DNA of 23,301 nt from Chrysochromulina tobinii (Eukaryota > Haptophyta > Prymnesiales > Chrysochromulinaceae), in contig JWZX01002185.1 in the NCBI GenBank assembly GCA_001275005.1, forward strand, positions 1 through 23,301. Reading direction: 5' to 3'. Positions 7,803 through 15,609 of the stretch are shown piece after piece. Made by a program: the position numbers and the translations under genes. The notes beneath the pieces are model-generated. The model did not search any database. It saw nothing but the letters and a program-made list of their open reading frames with translations, and was not told where the DNA came from. Position 1 is the first letter of the stretch, and each line of letters opens with the position of its first letter.

Positions 7803-10592
7803 TCACTCGGAGACGACGGGGCCGATGGTCTCGACCTCGAGCAGAGGGGCAGCACTGCTGCCGCTGCTGTCCACGCCCCTGCCGGAGATGCCTATCGCCG
7901 CGGAGATCTTGTCGGAGATGCCTATCGCCGCGGGCGATGCCGAAGTCGCGACAGCAACAGCGAGGGCCGCAGGGCTGGCGATCCTCTGCTGCGCTCGCGA
8001 CGGCGGCACAAAAGCCTCGGCATCCTCGGCAGCCGATGCGAGCGCGGTGGCACCGACGAGCACGGCGGCAGTTGGAGCAGCGCCTGCAACCGTACCGCTC
8101 ACGGTACCGTTCACATTGAAGGGCATGGCCGCCCCGAGTCGCGTACCCCCAAACGCATCGGCGGCGGACGCATCGAGCGTTGACGGCGGGATCCCGGCGG
8201 GTCGCACACCGAGCTGAGTCCCCACCTGTTGTTGAGAGCTTTGCTGGGCGAGAGAGGCGGCAAAACACTCGTTCCGCATCGCCCCCGTGCTGAGGTGGAT
8301 GCCAAGCCCGCCAACACCGCCGGGGCGGTAGCTGCTGCCGAGGCTCGAGGGGCCTCGGAGGTCGAGCCCGCCGCCGACGCCGCCAAAGTGCCCGCTGGCG
8401 CCGCCGGGCATGGCGCCCCCGCCGCCGACGCTGCCAAAGTGCCCGCTGGCGCCGCCTTGCATGGCGCCAGTGCCACCAGCGAGCCTCGAGGCGGTGGGCA
8501 GCGAGGGGCGGTGCGGCGGCGGCGGGAAGGGCTCGCGTGAGTGCGCGGGCACCGCCGGGCGCTGCGCAGTCTGTATCGGATTGGGCACCAGGAGGTAGGG
8601 GGGGGTCTCGACGCCCGCGGCGTTCTGAAGCGGTCGGCCGACGGCGAGCGCGTAGTGCTGACGCGCCGAGTTGAGCACGGCATTGACTGTGTCGGCCGCA
8701 TGGATCCAGCTCGTCAGCTCGGTGGTGGCGAGCTCAGGGCGCCCCAGCTGATTGCGCGGCTCATTCGACATGAATAGAGACGAGCCCCATCCGGCACCGC
8801 CCGATGGCGCATGGGTGCTGATGGAGTGCGAGATGGGCGCTACCGATGCTAGCGATGCATGCGGATGCATGCACGCACCTGGTCCGAAGTCCGCTGCATG
8901 GGCTAGCATGGGCGCGCCGCCAGCGCTCGTCGCAGCGCCAGAAAAGTCCTCTCCGAAGGCGATGGCCTTGAGAGCCTCCGTCGGCAGCGCCGGGAACGCG
9001 CACTCGTGATCCCTCTTCGAGCCAGCGCCGCTCGCCGCGCCGCCGCCGCCACAAGCACTGCCGCCCGTGCCACTCGTCGGTCTGGCCGCGCTCGCGGAGG
9101 CGCTCGCAGCTACGGCGGTCGCCCGAGGCGCTAAGGTGGGCGGGCCCTGCGCTGCGACGGCGGGGGACGCAGAGACTGGGTAGGGATCCGACGGCAGAGG
9201 CGGCGGCGGCTTCTGTCCGACGGACGAAGCTACGAATGAAGGGCCCCAGGTCGCCGCGTGCCCCGAACGCTCGAGCAAGGCTTGCACGCGCAACGCTGGG
9301 TCACCACTGCCTGCACGAGCCGCCGCCGAGGCCGCCTCGAGCAGCTCAGCCGCGGCGTGGTACTCGCGGCTCACGGGAGGGATCGTTGAGCGGAAGTTAG
9401 GACCAGCGGCGGAGGCCATCGCAGGCCTGCCACCCCTCGACGCTGCGTCGGCAGACGCGGCAGACGAGGCAGTGGCGGCGACGGCCGGAGCGAAGGTGGC
9501 CCCGTGCCCAGACTGCAGCGAAGTGCCCAGACCCCCGGCGCCGCCGGCGCAGTCCATTAGGTTGGCCGGCGACAATTGGGAGTTGCGCGCCGAGAACGCT
9601 GCTGTTATGTCACTGCTATGCGACTCGTAACTGCTGTCGCGTGACTCGTGCATTGATGAGCCGCCGCGCGACGAGCCGGCGTCGCGCAGGTCGCCGATGC
9701 CATTGGAGCCGCCGTTCCCTTGAAGATTGCCACCGCTGCACAAGGAGCCACCGGTCCCATGGACGGTGCTTTGCGCCTCGGCAGCTTCGGCGGCATCAGC
9801 GGCCTCCCCCTCCATCATACGCTGCTCTAGTTCGTAGAGCGATCCGGTCGAGCCGAAGATACTGCCGCCCACATAGTCGCTGCCAGCCCAACTGCTGCCG
9901 AGGCCGCCGCCGAGGCCGCCGCCGAGGCCGCCGCCGAGGCCGCGCCGCATCCCGCCAGGCTGCTCAAAGTCCATCAGGAGTTTGACGATGTCGTCCGACG
10001 AGGAGACCAGACCGGGCGTAGCTTTGGGGAACTGCTTGGCTTGGACGCTAGCCATGCCGAGTGCGCTGGGACCGCCACCGCCGCCGCGGCTCCGGCTGCG
10101 CTCCAGCTTGGCCACCTTGGCCTCCGGAGGCGAGGTGGCGGAGGAGAAATCCTGGGCGGCCGCAAAGTCAGTGGGAAGCCGCGCGGTAACGGCGGACTGA
10201 GCGCGGGCCGCGGCGGCACGTTCGAACGCCACATTGTCGATGCTCCAGGCGCCACTGGCCGCGCCAAAGGCGCCGGCGCCCCCGGCCACGAGGGCCTCGC
10301 GCCCATAAGAAGGATAGCGCTCGAGGCTTTGCTGCAACTCAGACTCTGCAGAAGACACAGGCGCCGCCTGGCCGTCTTCGGGCGGCTTTTCACGCTGCCG
10401 GCGGTTCTGAAACCACACCTGGATGCGCCGCGGGTCGACGTTGAGCTCGTCTGCGAGCCTCTTCTTGGAGCGTGGTGATGGGAAGCGCTTTCGCAGGTAC
10501 TCCCGCTCGAGTGTCGCCTTGTGCTCGTTTCCAATCTTCCAGCGCGGGTGCTCCTTATTGTCAGGATCGCCCTTGCGGCCGGCTGGCGGCAT
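7803..10592 (-). CDS. Large homeodomain transcription factor, 929 residues
   Basis: The homeodomain occupies residues 13-72. Aligned to the 60-position standard it has L16 (residue 28), Tyr at position 20, a three-helix layout without a TALE insertion, and the recognition-helix core WFQNRR, with W48, F49, N51 and R53 conserved. It should therefore bind DNA sequence-specifically in the nucleus. The remaining 850 residues are Ala/Gly/Ser/Pro-rich and look disordered: a Gly-Leu tract (near + strand 9900-9945), a 17-residue duplicated Gly/Ala block (near 8380-8465) and a 10-residue duplication near the C-terminus (7884-7943). I see no second domain such as LIM, POU or PRD. The ATG is preceded by a GC-rich leader and a TATA/CCAAT cluster 400 bp upstream. 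The single open frame needs no intron. Target genes cannot be inferred. Confidence 0.9.
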   Translation of the reverse strand: MPPAGRKGDPDNKEHPRWKIGNEHKATLEREYLRKRFPSPRSKKRLADELNVDPRRIQVWFQNRRQREKPPEDGQAAPVSSAESELQQSLERYPSYGREALVAGGAGAFGAASGAWSIDNVAFERAAAARAQSAVTARLPTDFAAAQDFSSATSPPEAKVAKLERSRSRGGGGGPSALGMASVQAKQFPKATPGLVSSSDDIVKLLMDFEQPGGMRRGLGGGLGGGLGGGLGSSWAGSDYVGGSIFGSTGSLYELEQRMMEGEAADAAEAAEAQSTVHGTGGSLCSGGNLQGNGGSNGIGDLRDAGSSRGGSSMHESRDSSYESHSSDITAAFSARNSQLSPANLMDCAGGAGGLGTSLQSGHGATFAPAVAATASSAASADAASRGGRPAMASAAGPNFRSTIPPVSREYHAAAELLEAASAAARAGSGDPALRVQALLERSGHAATWGPSFVASSVGQKPPPPLPSDPYPVSASPAVAAQGPPTLAPRATAVAASASASAARPTSGTGGSACGGGGAASGAGSKRDHECAFPALPTEALKAIAFGEDFSGAATSAGGAPMLAHAADFGPGACMHPHASLASVAPISHSISTHAPSGGAGWGSSLFMSNEPRNQLGRPELATTELTSWIHAADTVNAVLNSARQHYALAVGRPLQNAAGVETPPYLLVPNPIQTAQRPAVPAHSREPFPPPPHRPSLPTASRLAGGTGAMQGGASGHFGSVGGGGAMPGGASGHFGGVGGGLDLRGPSSLGSSYRPGGVGGLGIHLSTGAMRNECFAASLAQQSSQQQVGTQLGVRPAGIPPSTLDASAADAFGGTRLGAAMPFNVNGTVSGTVAGAAPTAAVLVGATALASAAEDAEAFVPPSRAQQRIASPAALAVAVATSASPAAIGISDKISAAIGISGRGVDSSGSSAAPLLEVETIGPVVSE

Positions 10593-10994
10593 GATGAGCA
10601 GAGCTGTGGCCGGCTGAGCTCTCCCTGATCGCCCACGCGTCAGTGGCAGAGAAAGACAGACGGTCCGTCATCAAGGAACTTGTGGGAACGCGGGTTTCGG
10701 CGCTGCCCGGTGCGTTCCGCTCACATGGTCGTCGTCACATTTCGTCAGTGCGACGCCCACAACTACAATTGTATGTGCACGGGCCGCACCACGCGCGCGC
10801 CCCCGCGCACCGCGGTTCCCGGCGTGGGGAGCGCAGCTGCTCTAACCATGGCTCTAACCGATCTTTCTCCTCTCCGCCAGGCTGTCGACGTCCTGTCGTC
10901 CTCTCGTCGACGTCGTCCCGGTTATGTGCACAAGTATGGGATAAATGTGTTAAAAAATACTTCCCGGAGTCTGTGCGCGGCTTCAGCGCGCCTC

Positions 10995-11057
10995 TACTTA
11001 TAAGTTATATAACTACTTCTAGCCAATTTTGCAGCCAATAAAGCCAATAGCGATTGG
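10995..11057 (-). promoter_or_regulatory. Candidate TATA plus CCAAT-cluster promoter of the homeodomain gene
   Basis: On the + strand CCAAT occurs at 11023, 11035 and 11044 and its complement ATTGG at 11053. TATA-like AT-rich sequence (TTATAAGTTATATAAC) lies at 10999-11014. Read toward the minus-strand homeodomain gene, the order is CCAAT boxes, then TATA 10-60 bp later, then about 400 bp of leader before the ATG, as in a classical Pol II promoter with NF-Y sites. This is pattern-based inference only. Confidence 0.4.
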
Positions 11058-11474
11058 CGAGAAGGGAGAAAGGGCAAAGGCGACCGCTTGCGATGACCGA
11101 TGACGCGTTGAGCGATGTTGTACGCGGCGCGAGAACGCCCCGGAACCGCGCCGTTCGGGGTACCGCGGCGCCAATTGCGTTTGCGAAATTGGGACCGCGC
11201 GACACCAATGAAAGTGTGGAACCGGCGCGCGTACCAAAAGAACCGTATTAAGTGCTATCATGGCCGTCGGCCCCCGGCGTGACGCGCGTGACCGTAGGGT
11301 GTAGGGCTCCGCCCATGCCCGTGCATGCTGACCATGGCACCATGCCATTCAACCGGTCACAAATGCCGCCCAGCTGCTGCCCAGGTGCCGTGCACCCCAC
11401 CCGGTAGCCGGAAGCCGCTCATGCCGCATGCCTACGTAGTACGTGCTGGCGCAGCTCTGAGAGAGCGCGAGCGT
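11058..11474. other. Intergenic sequence, nothing recognised
   Basis: No convincing gene on either strand. This stretch should contain the 3' untranslated region of the coiled-coil gene and the distal promoter of the homeodomain gene, which lie head-to-tail on the minus strand. Confidence 0.5.
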
Positions 11475-12050
11475 TCAAATGCTCATGTCCTCATCTTTTT
11501 CCGCTGGTTCTGCGCCTGCGCGGTGCCTCGCGTCTGAGAGCTCCGCCTGCACGTATGAGAGCCGTGACTTGAGGTACATCTCCTCCTTGAGCAGCTTTTC
11601 GATCTGCGTGGGCGTGCCCGGCGGCGCGTTTGGTTGCTGCCGCTTCGAAAAGCGCTCTAGGTTGGCAAGCTCCTGCAGCGTCACCTCGAGACGTTGCTGC
11701 AGCTGCACCATCTTCTCGGCAGTCTCGTCATGCGCTGCGCGCTCCACCTGTAGGTCCTTTCGAATCATAGACTGCGCGCAAGAATACGAGCGATGACAAC
11801 CATCGATAGAGTGACGACGCATAAGGACTAGATAGAGTGACGCATAAGGACTAGAGAGAGGACTAGATAGAGTGACGACGCATAAGGGCTCTCTCGATGC
11901 TCGCCGTTTTACCTGAAGGGCACGCTCGGTCACGAGAAGCTCCAGCAGCTCCTCCTTGGAGAGCTTGCTGATGTCCTCGGGAGCTTGCTTGTGCTTCTGC
12001 TGTGGCCGCGCGTCTGTCGAGAGCTCGGCATCGTCGACCGCTATGTCCAT
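11475..12050 (-). CDS. Small coiled-coil protein, two exons, 144 residues after splicing
   Basis: Exon 1 (12050-11913) encodes 46 residues ending in RALQ. Exon 2 (11771-11475) resumes with SMIRKDLQVE and runs to the stop. Splicing removes a 141-bp GT-AG intron in phase 0. The mature protein is mostly heptad-like helix: LSKEELLELLVTERALQ leads straight into a Glu/Leu/Gln-rich helix (about residues 47-87), then a Pro/Gly break and a second helix that begins QIEKLLKEEMYLKSRL. The C-terminus is acidic. This suggests a coiled-coil scaffold or subunit, but I cannot name the family. The heptad pattern continues across the exon junction, whereas intron-encoded residues would break it, which supports splicing. 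It shares a short divergent promoter with the MaoC-fold gene. Confidence 0.75.
   Translation of the reverse strand: MDIAVDDAELSTDARPQQKHKQAPEDISKLSKEELLELLVTERALQVKRRASREPLCVVTLSSPLSSPYASLYLVLMRRHSIDGCHRSYSCAQSMIRKDLQVERAAHDETAEKMVQLQQRLEVTLQELANLERFSKRQQPNAPPGTPTQIEKLLKEEMYLKSRLSYVQAELSDARHRAGAEPAEKDEDMSI
11772..11912 (-). other. Spliceosomal intron with internal 26-bp repeats
   Basis: On the minus strand the intron starts GTAAAACGG and ends CTTGCGCGCAG. Its middle holds three copies of a roughly 26-bp unit beginning CCTTATGCGTCGTCACTCTA (one copy lacks GTC), separated by TCTAGT-type sequence. It is 141 bp, a multiple of three, and has no in-frame stop, so an unspliced message would stay open for 47 extra codons. 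Confidence 0.8.
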
Positions 12051-12211
12051 GTCTACTCGTTCAAGACGTTTTTCGTGTTGCAGGAATTTCCTTAAGAAGA
12101 ACTAACTTTACATGTACCCAAAACAGTCTGGATCCTGCACACCCTAGCCCCAATCCGCCGGGAGACGAAGTTGTGGACTTGACGTGATCGTAGGATGCTG
12201 ATAGGATTGTG
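12051..12211. promoter_or_regulatory. Short bidirectional promoter region
   Basis: Only 161 bp separate the start codons of the coiled-coil gene (-) and the MaoC-fold gene (+). Both must be transcribed from here unless the starts are mis-set. No clear TATA is seen; GGATGCTGATAGGATTGTG just before the + start contains short direct repeats. Confidence 0.5.
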
Positions 12212-12691
12212 ATGATGCGATGTCTGCGATTCGGGCGAAGCAACTGTGCGGCTGCAAGTCGGACTGGGCAACTCGGCATCCGTCATTTCTCCAGCGTGGG
12301 CGAGGTCGGTCGCGCGACGCGCACGTGGACGAGTGCCGACGTCGCCGCGTTTGCAGAGCTAACGCACGACAGCAACCCCTTACACTCCAACGAAGACTTC
12401 ACAGCAGCTGCCCGCTTCGGCAAGCCGGTCGTGCACGGCATGCTGTACGCCTCCATGTTTAGCGCAATCGTCGGCCAGAGCTGCCCGGGCGCAGTCTACG
12501 TGTCGCAGTCGCTGAACTTCCGGAAGCCTGTTTACATTGGCGACACTGTGACTGCAGAGATTGAGGTGCAGCGCGTGGCCGGAGGCGGCCGGCTGCTCGA
12601 CTTTGCGACGCGCTGTTCCAACCAGGAGGCGGAGCTGGTGCTTGAGGGTGCCGCGAGGGTCCTGCTGCCGCGTAGGATTCGCGCTTCTTGA
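12212..12691 (+). CDS. Mitochondrial MaoC-like (hotdog-fold) 3-hydroxyacyl-thioester dehydratase, HTD2-like
   Basis: 159 residues, the usual size of a single-hotdog R-specific hydratase. The hydratase-2 motif is present at residues 51-58, THDSNPLH, with the catalytic pair Asp53 and His58. It is followed by the family-typical region RFGKPVVHGMLYASMFSAIV and a strand containing SQSLNFRKPVYIGDTVTAEI. The enzyme would reversibly dehydrate (3R)-hydroxyacyl thioesters, as HTD2 does in mitochondrial type II fatty acid synthesis. Residues 1-28 are rich in Arg, Ser and Ala without acids and end in RHFSS, a good mitochondrial presequence. Two ATGs (12212, 12215) can start it; I chose the first. A bacterial-type PhaJ role is an alternative, but the presequence favours mitochondria. 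Confidence 0.9.
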   Translation: MMRCLRFGRSNCAAASRTGQLGIRHFSSVGEVGRATRTWTSADVAAFAELTHDSNPLHSNEDFTAAARFGKPVVHGMLYASMFSAIVGQSCPGAVYVSQSLNFRKPVYIGDTVTAEIEVQRVAGGGRLLDFATRCSNQEAELVLEGAARVLLPRRIRAS

Positions 12692-13016
12692 CGGATGGCT
12701 GAGCCTCTCTCTCTCTCTCTTTCTCTCCGTCACCAGACCACCATCCACACCAAACCCATCCAGCTTCCAGGGCAACTTTATAGGACATCTCAGGCTTTGT
12801 TGTATAATATTGACAAAATATGATAATAACCCGTCGCTAGCCCGACAGTATCGGCGCGTTGCCTCCAAGATTATCATACTACCATAGTGCAATGCGCATG
12901 GACAGACGTGTCAATACCGTCTGTCTCGCAATGCACCGTCGCCTGAACGCCTCCCCCTCCGCCCAGCCGTCCCGCCGACTGGCCCCGAGCGTGCCTCAGG
13001 CCGGGCCATCGATGCC
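12692..13016. other. Convergent 3' intergenic region
   Basis: The MaoC-fold gene (+) and the KH gene (-) end facing each other here. Besides the CT run, an AT-rich patch (12798-12827) could serve as polyadenylation signal for the + gene. Next to the KH stop codon, GGCCGGGCC followed by TCGATG is duplicated in tandem (about 12998-13035), so the duplication straddles the end of the coding region. Confidence 0.5.
12702..12728. repeat. CT microsatellite in the 3' untranslated region
   Basis: A nearly pure CT run begins about 10 bp after the stop of the MaoC-fold gene and lies between two convergent genes. Confidence 0.85.
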
Positions 13017-15431
13017 TTAGGCCGGGCCCTCGATGATCGCTTCGATCTTGGCCCTGGCCGCGAGCATCACCTCCATCGAGCCTTTCAGCATGCATGTGGC
13101 CGAGCCGTTCGCGTCCTTTTGAAGGTCAATGATGGCGCCCGTCTGCTGCCGGAGTCCTTGGATGACTGCACCGCGCGCGCCGATGAGCTTCCCCACGCGG
13201 CTCGCGGGCACATTGATCACGATCATCTCATCGAGCATGCGCGAGAGCGTGTGCTGCACCTCGATAGGCACATCCTCGCGCGTGAGCTCGCTGATCTCGT
13301 CGCGAGCCGCCCGGACGGCTGCTGCCGCGCCGCTGATGGTGACGGTGCCCACGCCATTGTCGTCCTTAGCCACCTCGATCGTCGCGCCACTCCGCTCGCG
13401 CAGCTCCTTAATGGTCGTGCCGCGCTTGCCGATGATGCGCCCCACGAGGTGCCGTTCTACGGCGAGGCGCACCATGCCGCCGCCCTCCCTGGCCGCCTCA
13501 TCGATGCGCTGCGAGTAGTCGCGCTTTCCCGTGTTCGAGCGGAGTACGTCGCGCACCATCGACATCGCCTCGGCGCAGTGGTCGGCCGGCCCGATGATGA
13601 CCACGCGCCGCTGTGTCGAGCCCGCCACCCCATTCTCCGGTGGCTCCACCATGATGGAGACTCCCGCATCGCGTCGGATCGTATTGATCGTCTTGCCGCT
13701 CTCCCCAATGACGGCGCCAACCTGGTCCTTGTTGGTCAGCTCAACCTCGACGCGGACCTCGCCATTCGGTAGCGTCCTCGACGTGACACCCATCTCCGAA
13801 AAGCTCGCCGAGCCGTCGACGCTGCCTGCCGCACCGCTGCCACTGCCGTCCGTGGGCAGCGCGGAGTTGCCGCTGCCATCGCCGGACGAACCCACGCCGC
13901 CGCCGTACGCGCCGCCAGCTGCAAGCTCGGTAGCTGCTGCGTCACGTTCCTCGGTGGGCGTGACGATGGCCTCAATACGGCTCTTGGCTTCCTCTATGGC
14001 CGCGTGCGCCCCCCGTAGTGTGAGGCGTACCCAGCCGTCACCTGTGCGCTCGATGGCGACGCGCGCGCCCGCCAGCTTAAGGGCCGTCTTGAGCTGCCGA
14101 CTGCTCTCGAGCGCTCGTGCCTCTTCGGGGTTGAGCAGCAGCATGTACTCCTCCTCGTCTCGATCTCCGGACGGGCGCTCCTCATCTCCGCGATCTCCGC
14201 GATCTCCGTCGACGGGCGCGCGCGGCTCGCCGCTCATCATTGCGGCGAGGTCGGGATCCGATCGGTCGGCCGTTAGGATCATCTTCACGAGGGACGCGAC
14301 GTGGTCGAGCTTCGCCTCGTCACCGTGCACGGTGAGCGTCGCCGCGCCGCTCTCATCTTTGTCGAGTCGGATGTTGGCTCCGCTCTCCTCACGCAGCGCG
14401 TTGATCACAGCCCCCTTGGCGCCAATGATCTTGCCGACGTACTCGCGGGGGATGTTGATCTCCATCAGTCCCTCGCTCCCCGCGCCGCCCTCCTCCTCCT
14501 CGTACTCACCCTCCTCCTCCTCGTACTCACCCTCCTCCTCCTCGTACTCACCCTCCTCCTCCTCGTACGTCGCTGTGCCAGCACTCGCCGCCGCAGTGAT
14601 CGCCGGCGCTCCGTTGAACGCGTCGAGGTCACGCGCGACTTGCCTCAGCGTCGACCGGCTGGCCTCACATCCGTTTGCGGCGCACGCGCCTGCGGCCGCG
14701 GCCGCGGCCCGCGGCAACCCCTTAGCCGCCGACGCTGGTGCAGTCTGCGGCAACCCCTTAGCCTCAGCCACGGGCGCGGGCTGCGGCGACGCCCTGGCCG
14801 CAGAAAGCCACGCGGGCACGGCGCCAGGACCCCACGCCTTTGGCGGCGGTCCAACGGCCGCAGCGGCTGGCTTGCGGCTGCTGTGAGAGACGCCCGACGG
14901 CGGCGGCAGCCCAGTGAGCAGCGGCAGCCCAGCCGACGTCTTGGAGGCGAGTGGACGTGGCCCGCGCGACAAGGAAGGAGGAGGAGCTGCACCGCCGCTG
15001 CCGCCGCCAGTGGGCGCGCCATCCAGAATCCTTGCGATGATTTGGCGCGCGCTCTTGACGGCGTCCACCGGCCCCTTGAGCCGCACGACATCCTCTTCGG
15101 GCAAGCAGATCAGATCGGATGCTTCCTGGTGATTCAGGTCATCGATGGCCTCATCGATGCGCTCCCGTACGCATGGGAGCAGCGTCGGCGGGATCGTCAC
15201 CTCGACCTCCGTCCATGCGCCGGTGGCCGCCGCGGCGGCCTCACTCTCGACCGCGCCCCTCTTGGAGGTGGGTGAGAGGACGCCCGGCGGCAGCACGCCT
15301 GAACCAACCGCCGTCCGGCCAGGAGGAGGCAAAGCTGCGGCTGCTGCTACGGCCGCCTGCTTAGCACCCGCGCTGCTGCTGGATGCCGCCGGTTTCTTCG
15401 TGCCACCCACGGCAGTCTGCTGCTGCAGCAT
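13017..15431 (-). CDS. Multi-KH-domain RNA-binding protein, 804 residues
   Basis: Four canonical KH domains carry an intact GxxG loop: VGKIIGAKG near residue 333, VGAVIGESG near 575, VGRIIGKRG near 667 and VGKLIGARG near 750. Two further KH-like segments, near residues 75-140 and 425-495, keep the strand/helix pattern but lack GxxG. KH loops bind single-stranded RNA or DNA, so a role in mRNA binding, localisation or decay is likely, as for vigilin or PCBP relatives. Between them lie Ala/Pro/Gly linkers, a 12-residue duplication near 225-250 and an acidic YEEEEGE tract repeated four times near 287-315. I start at the first ATG; the frame stays open upstream, but a TGTCTTTCAG acceptor-like site sits just 5', so a leader intron is plausible. 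No nuclear signal is clear. Confidence 0.9.
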   Translation of the reverse strand: MLQQQTAVGGTKKPAASSSSAGAKQAAVAAAAALPPPGRTAVGSGVLPPGVLSPTSKRGAVESEAAAAATGAWTEVEVTIPPTLLPCVRERIDEAIDDLNHQEASDLICLPEEDVVRLKGPVDAVKSARQIIARILDGAPTGGGSGGAAPPPSLSRGPRPLASKTSAGLPLLTGLPPPSGVSHSSRKPAAAAVGPPPKAWGPGAVPAWLSAARASPQPAPVAEAKGLPQTAPASAAKGLPRAAAAAAGACAANGCEASRSTLRQVARDLDAFNGAPAITAAASAGTATYEEEEGEYEEEEGEYEEEEGEYEEEEGGAGSEGLMEINIPREYVGKIIGAKGAVINALREESGANIRLDKDESGAATLTVHGDEAKLDHVASLVKMILTADRSDPDLAAMMSGEPRAPVDGDRGDRGDEERPSGDRDEEEYMLLLNPEEARALESSRQLKTALKLAGARVAIERTGDGWVRLTLRGAHAAIEEAKSRIEAIVTPTEERDAAATELAAGGAYGGGVGSSGDGSGNSALPTDGSGSGAAGSVDGSASFSEMGVTSRTLPNGEVRVEVELTNKDQVGAVIGESGKTINTIRRDAGVSIMVEPPENGVAGSTQRRVVIIGPADHCAEAMSMVRDVLRSNTGKRDYSQRIDEAAREGGGMVRLAVERHLVGRIIGKRGTTIKELRERSGATIEVAKDDNGVGTVTISGAAAAVRAARDEISELTREDVPIEVQHTLSRMLDEMIVINVPASRVGKLIGARGAVIQGLRQQTGAIIDLQKDANGSATCMLKGSMEVMLAARAKIEAIIEGPA
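14497..14571. repeat. 21-bp in-frame tandem repeat in the KH gene
   Basis: CTCCTCCTCCTCGTACTCACC is present about four times in succession, encoding the seven-residue acidic unit YEEEEGE. Copies are nearly identical, so the expansion is recent or kept homogeneous. Confidence 0.9.
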
Positions 15432-15600
15432 CCGACTCCTCTGAAAGACACGACGAACCAAGCTGGAAGACACAGAGCGAGGCAATCTCGTGGGCTGCAC
15501 GTCCACGCGGATGATTCACATTCACACGAACACGTTGGTCCCGCGCATGCAAATTGGGGTGGGGGGGGGGAGGGGGGGGGAGGGGGGGGCTCGTGGTTAG
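15432..15600 (-). promoter_or_regulatory. Candidate promoter/leader of the KH gene
   Basis: It contains an exact octamer ATGCAAAT (15546-15553) and a long G-run (about 15556-15589; C-rich on the coding strand) with A interruptions. The leader ends in an acceptor-like TGTCTTTCAG just before the ATG. The G-run could form a quadruplex or act as a GC-box-like element. Assignment is by position only. Confidence 0.3.
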
Positions 15601-15609
15601 GTGCGGGAT

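Noticed and set aside
7462-8268. 268-residue minus-strand frame overlapping the homeodomain gene's 3' end
   Set aside because: Most of it is an out-of-frame shadow of the homeodomain gene. Only its last part is kept as a speculative alternative exon.
10643-11041. 132-residue + strand frame and an acceptor-like CTCTCCGCCAG within it
   Set aside because: No domain, its start is not convincing, and the region fits the leader and promoter of the minus-strand homeodomain gene.
13531-14886. 451-residue + strand open frame
   Set aside because: It is antisense to the KH gene, Ser/Ala/Pro-rich, and explained by the GC-rich codon structure of the minus-strand gene, whose KH motifs are unambiguous.
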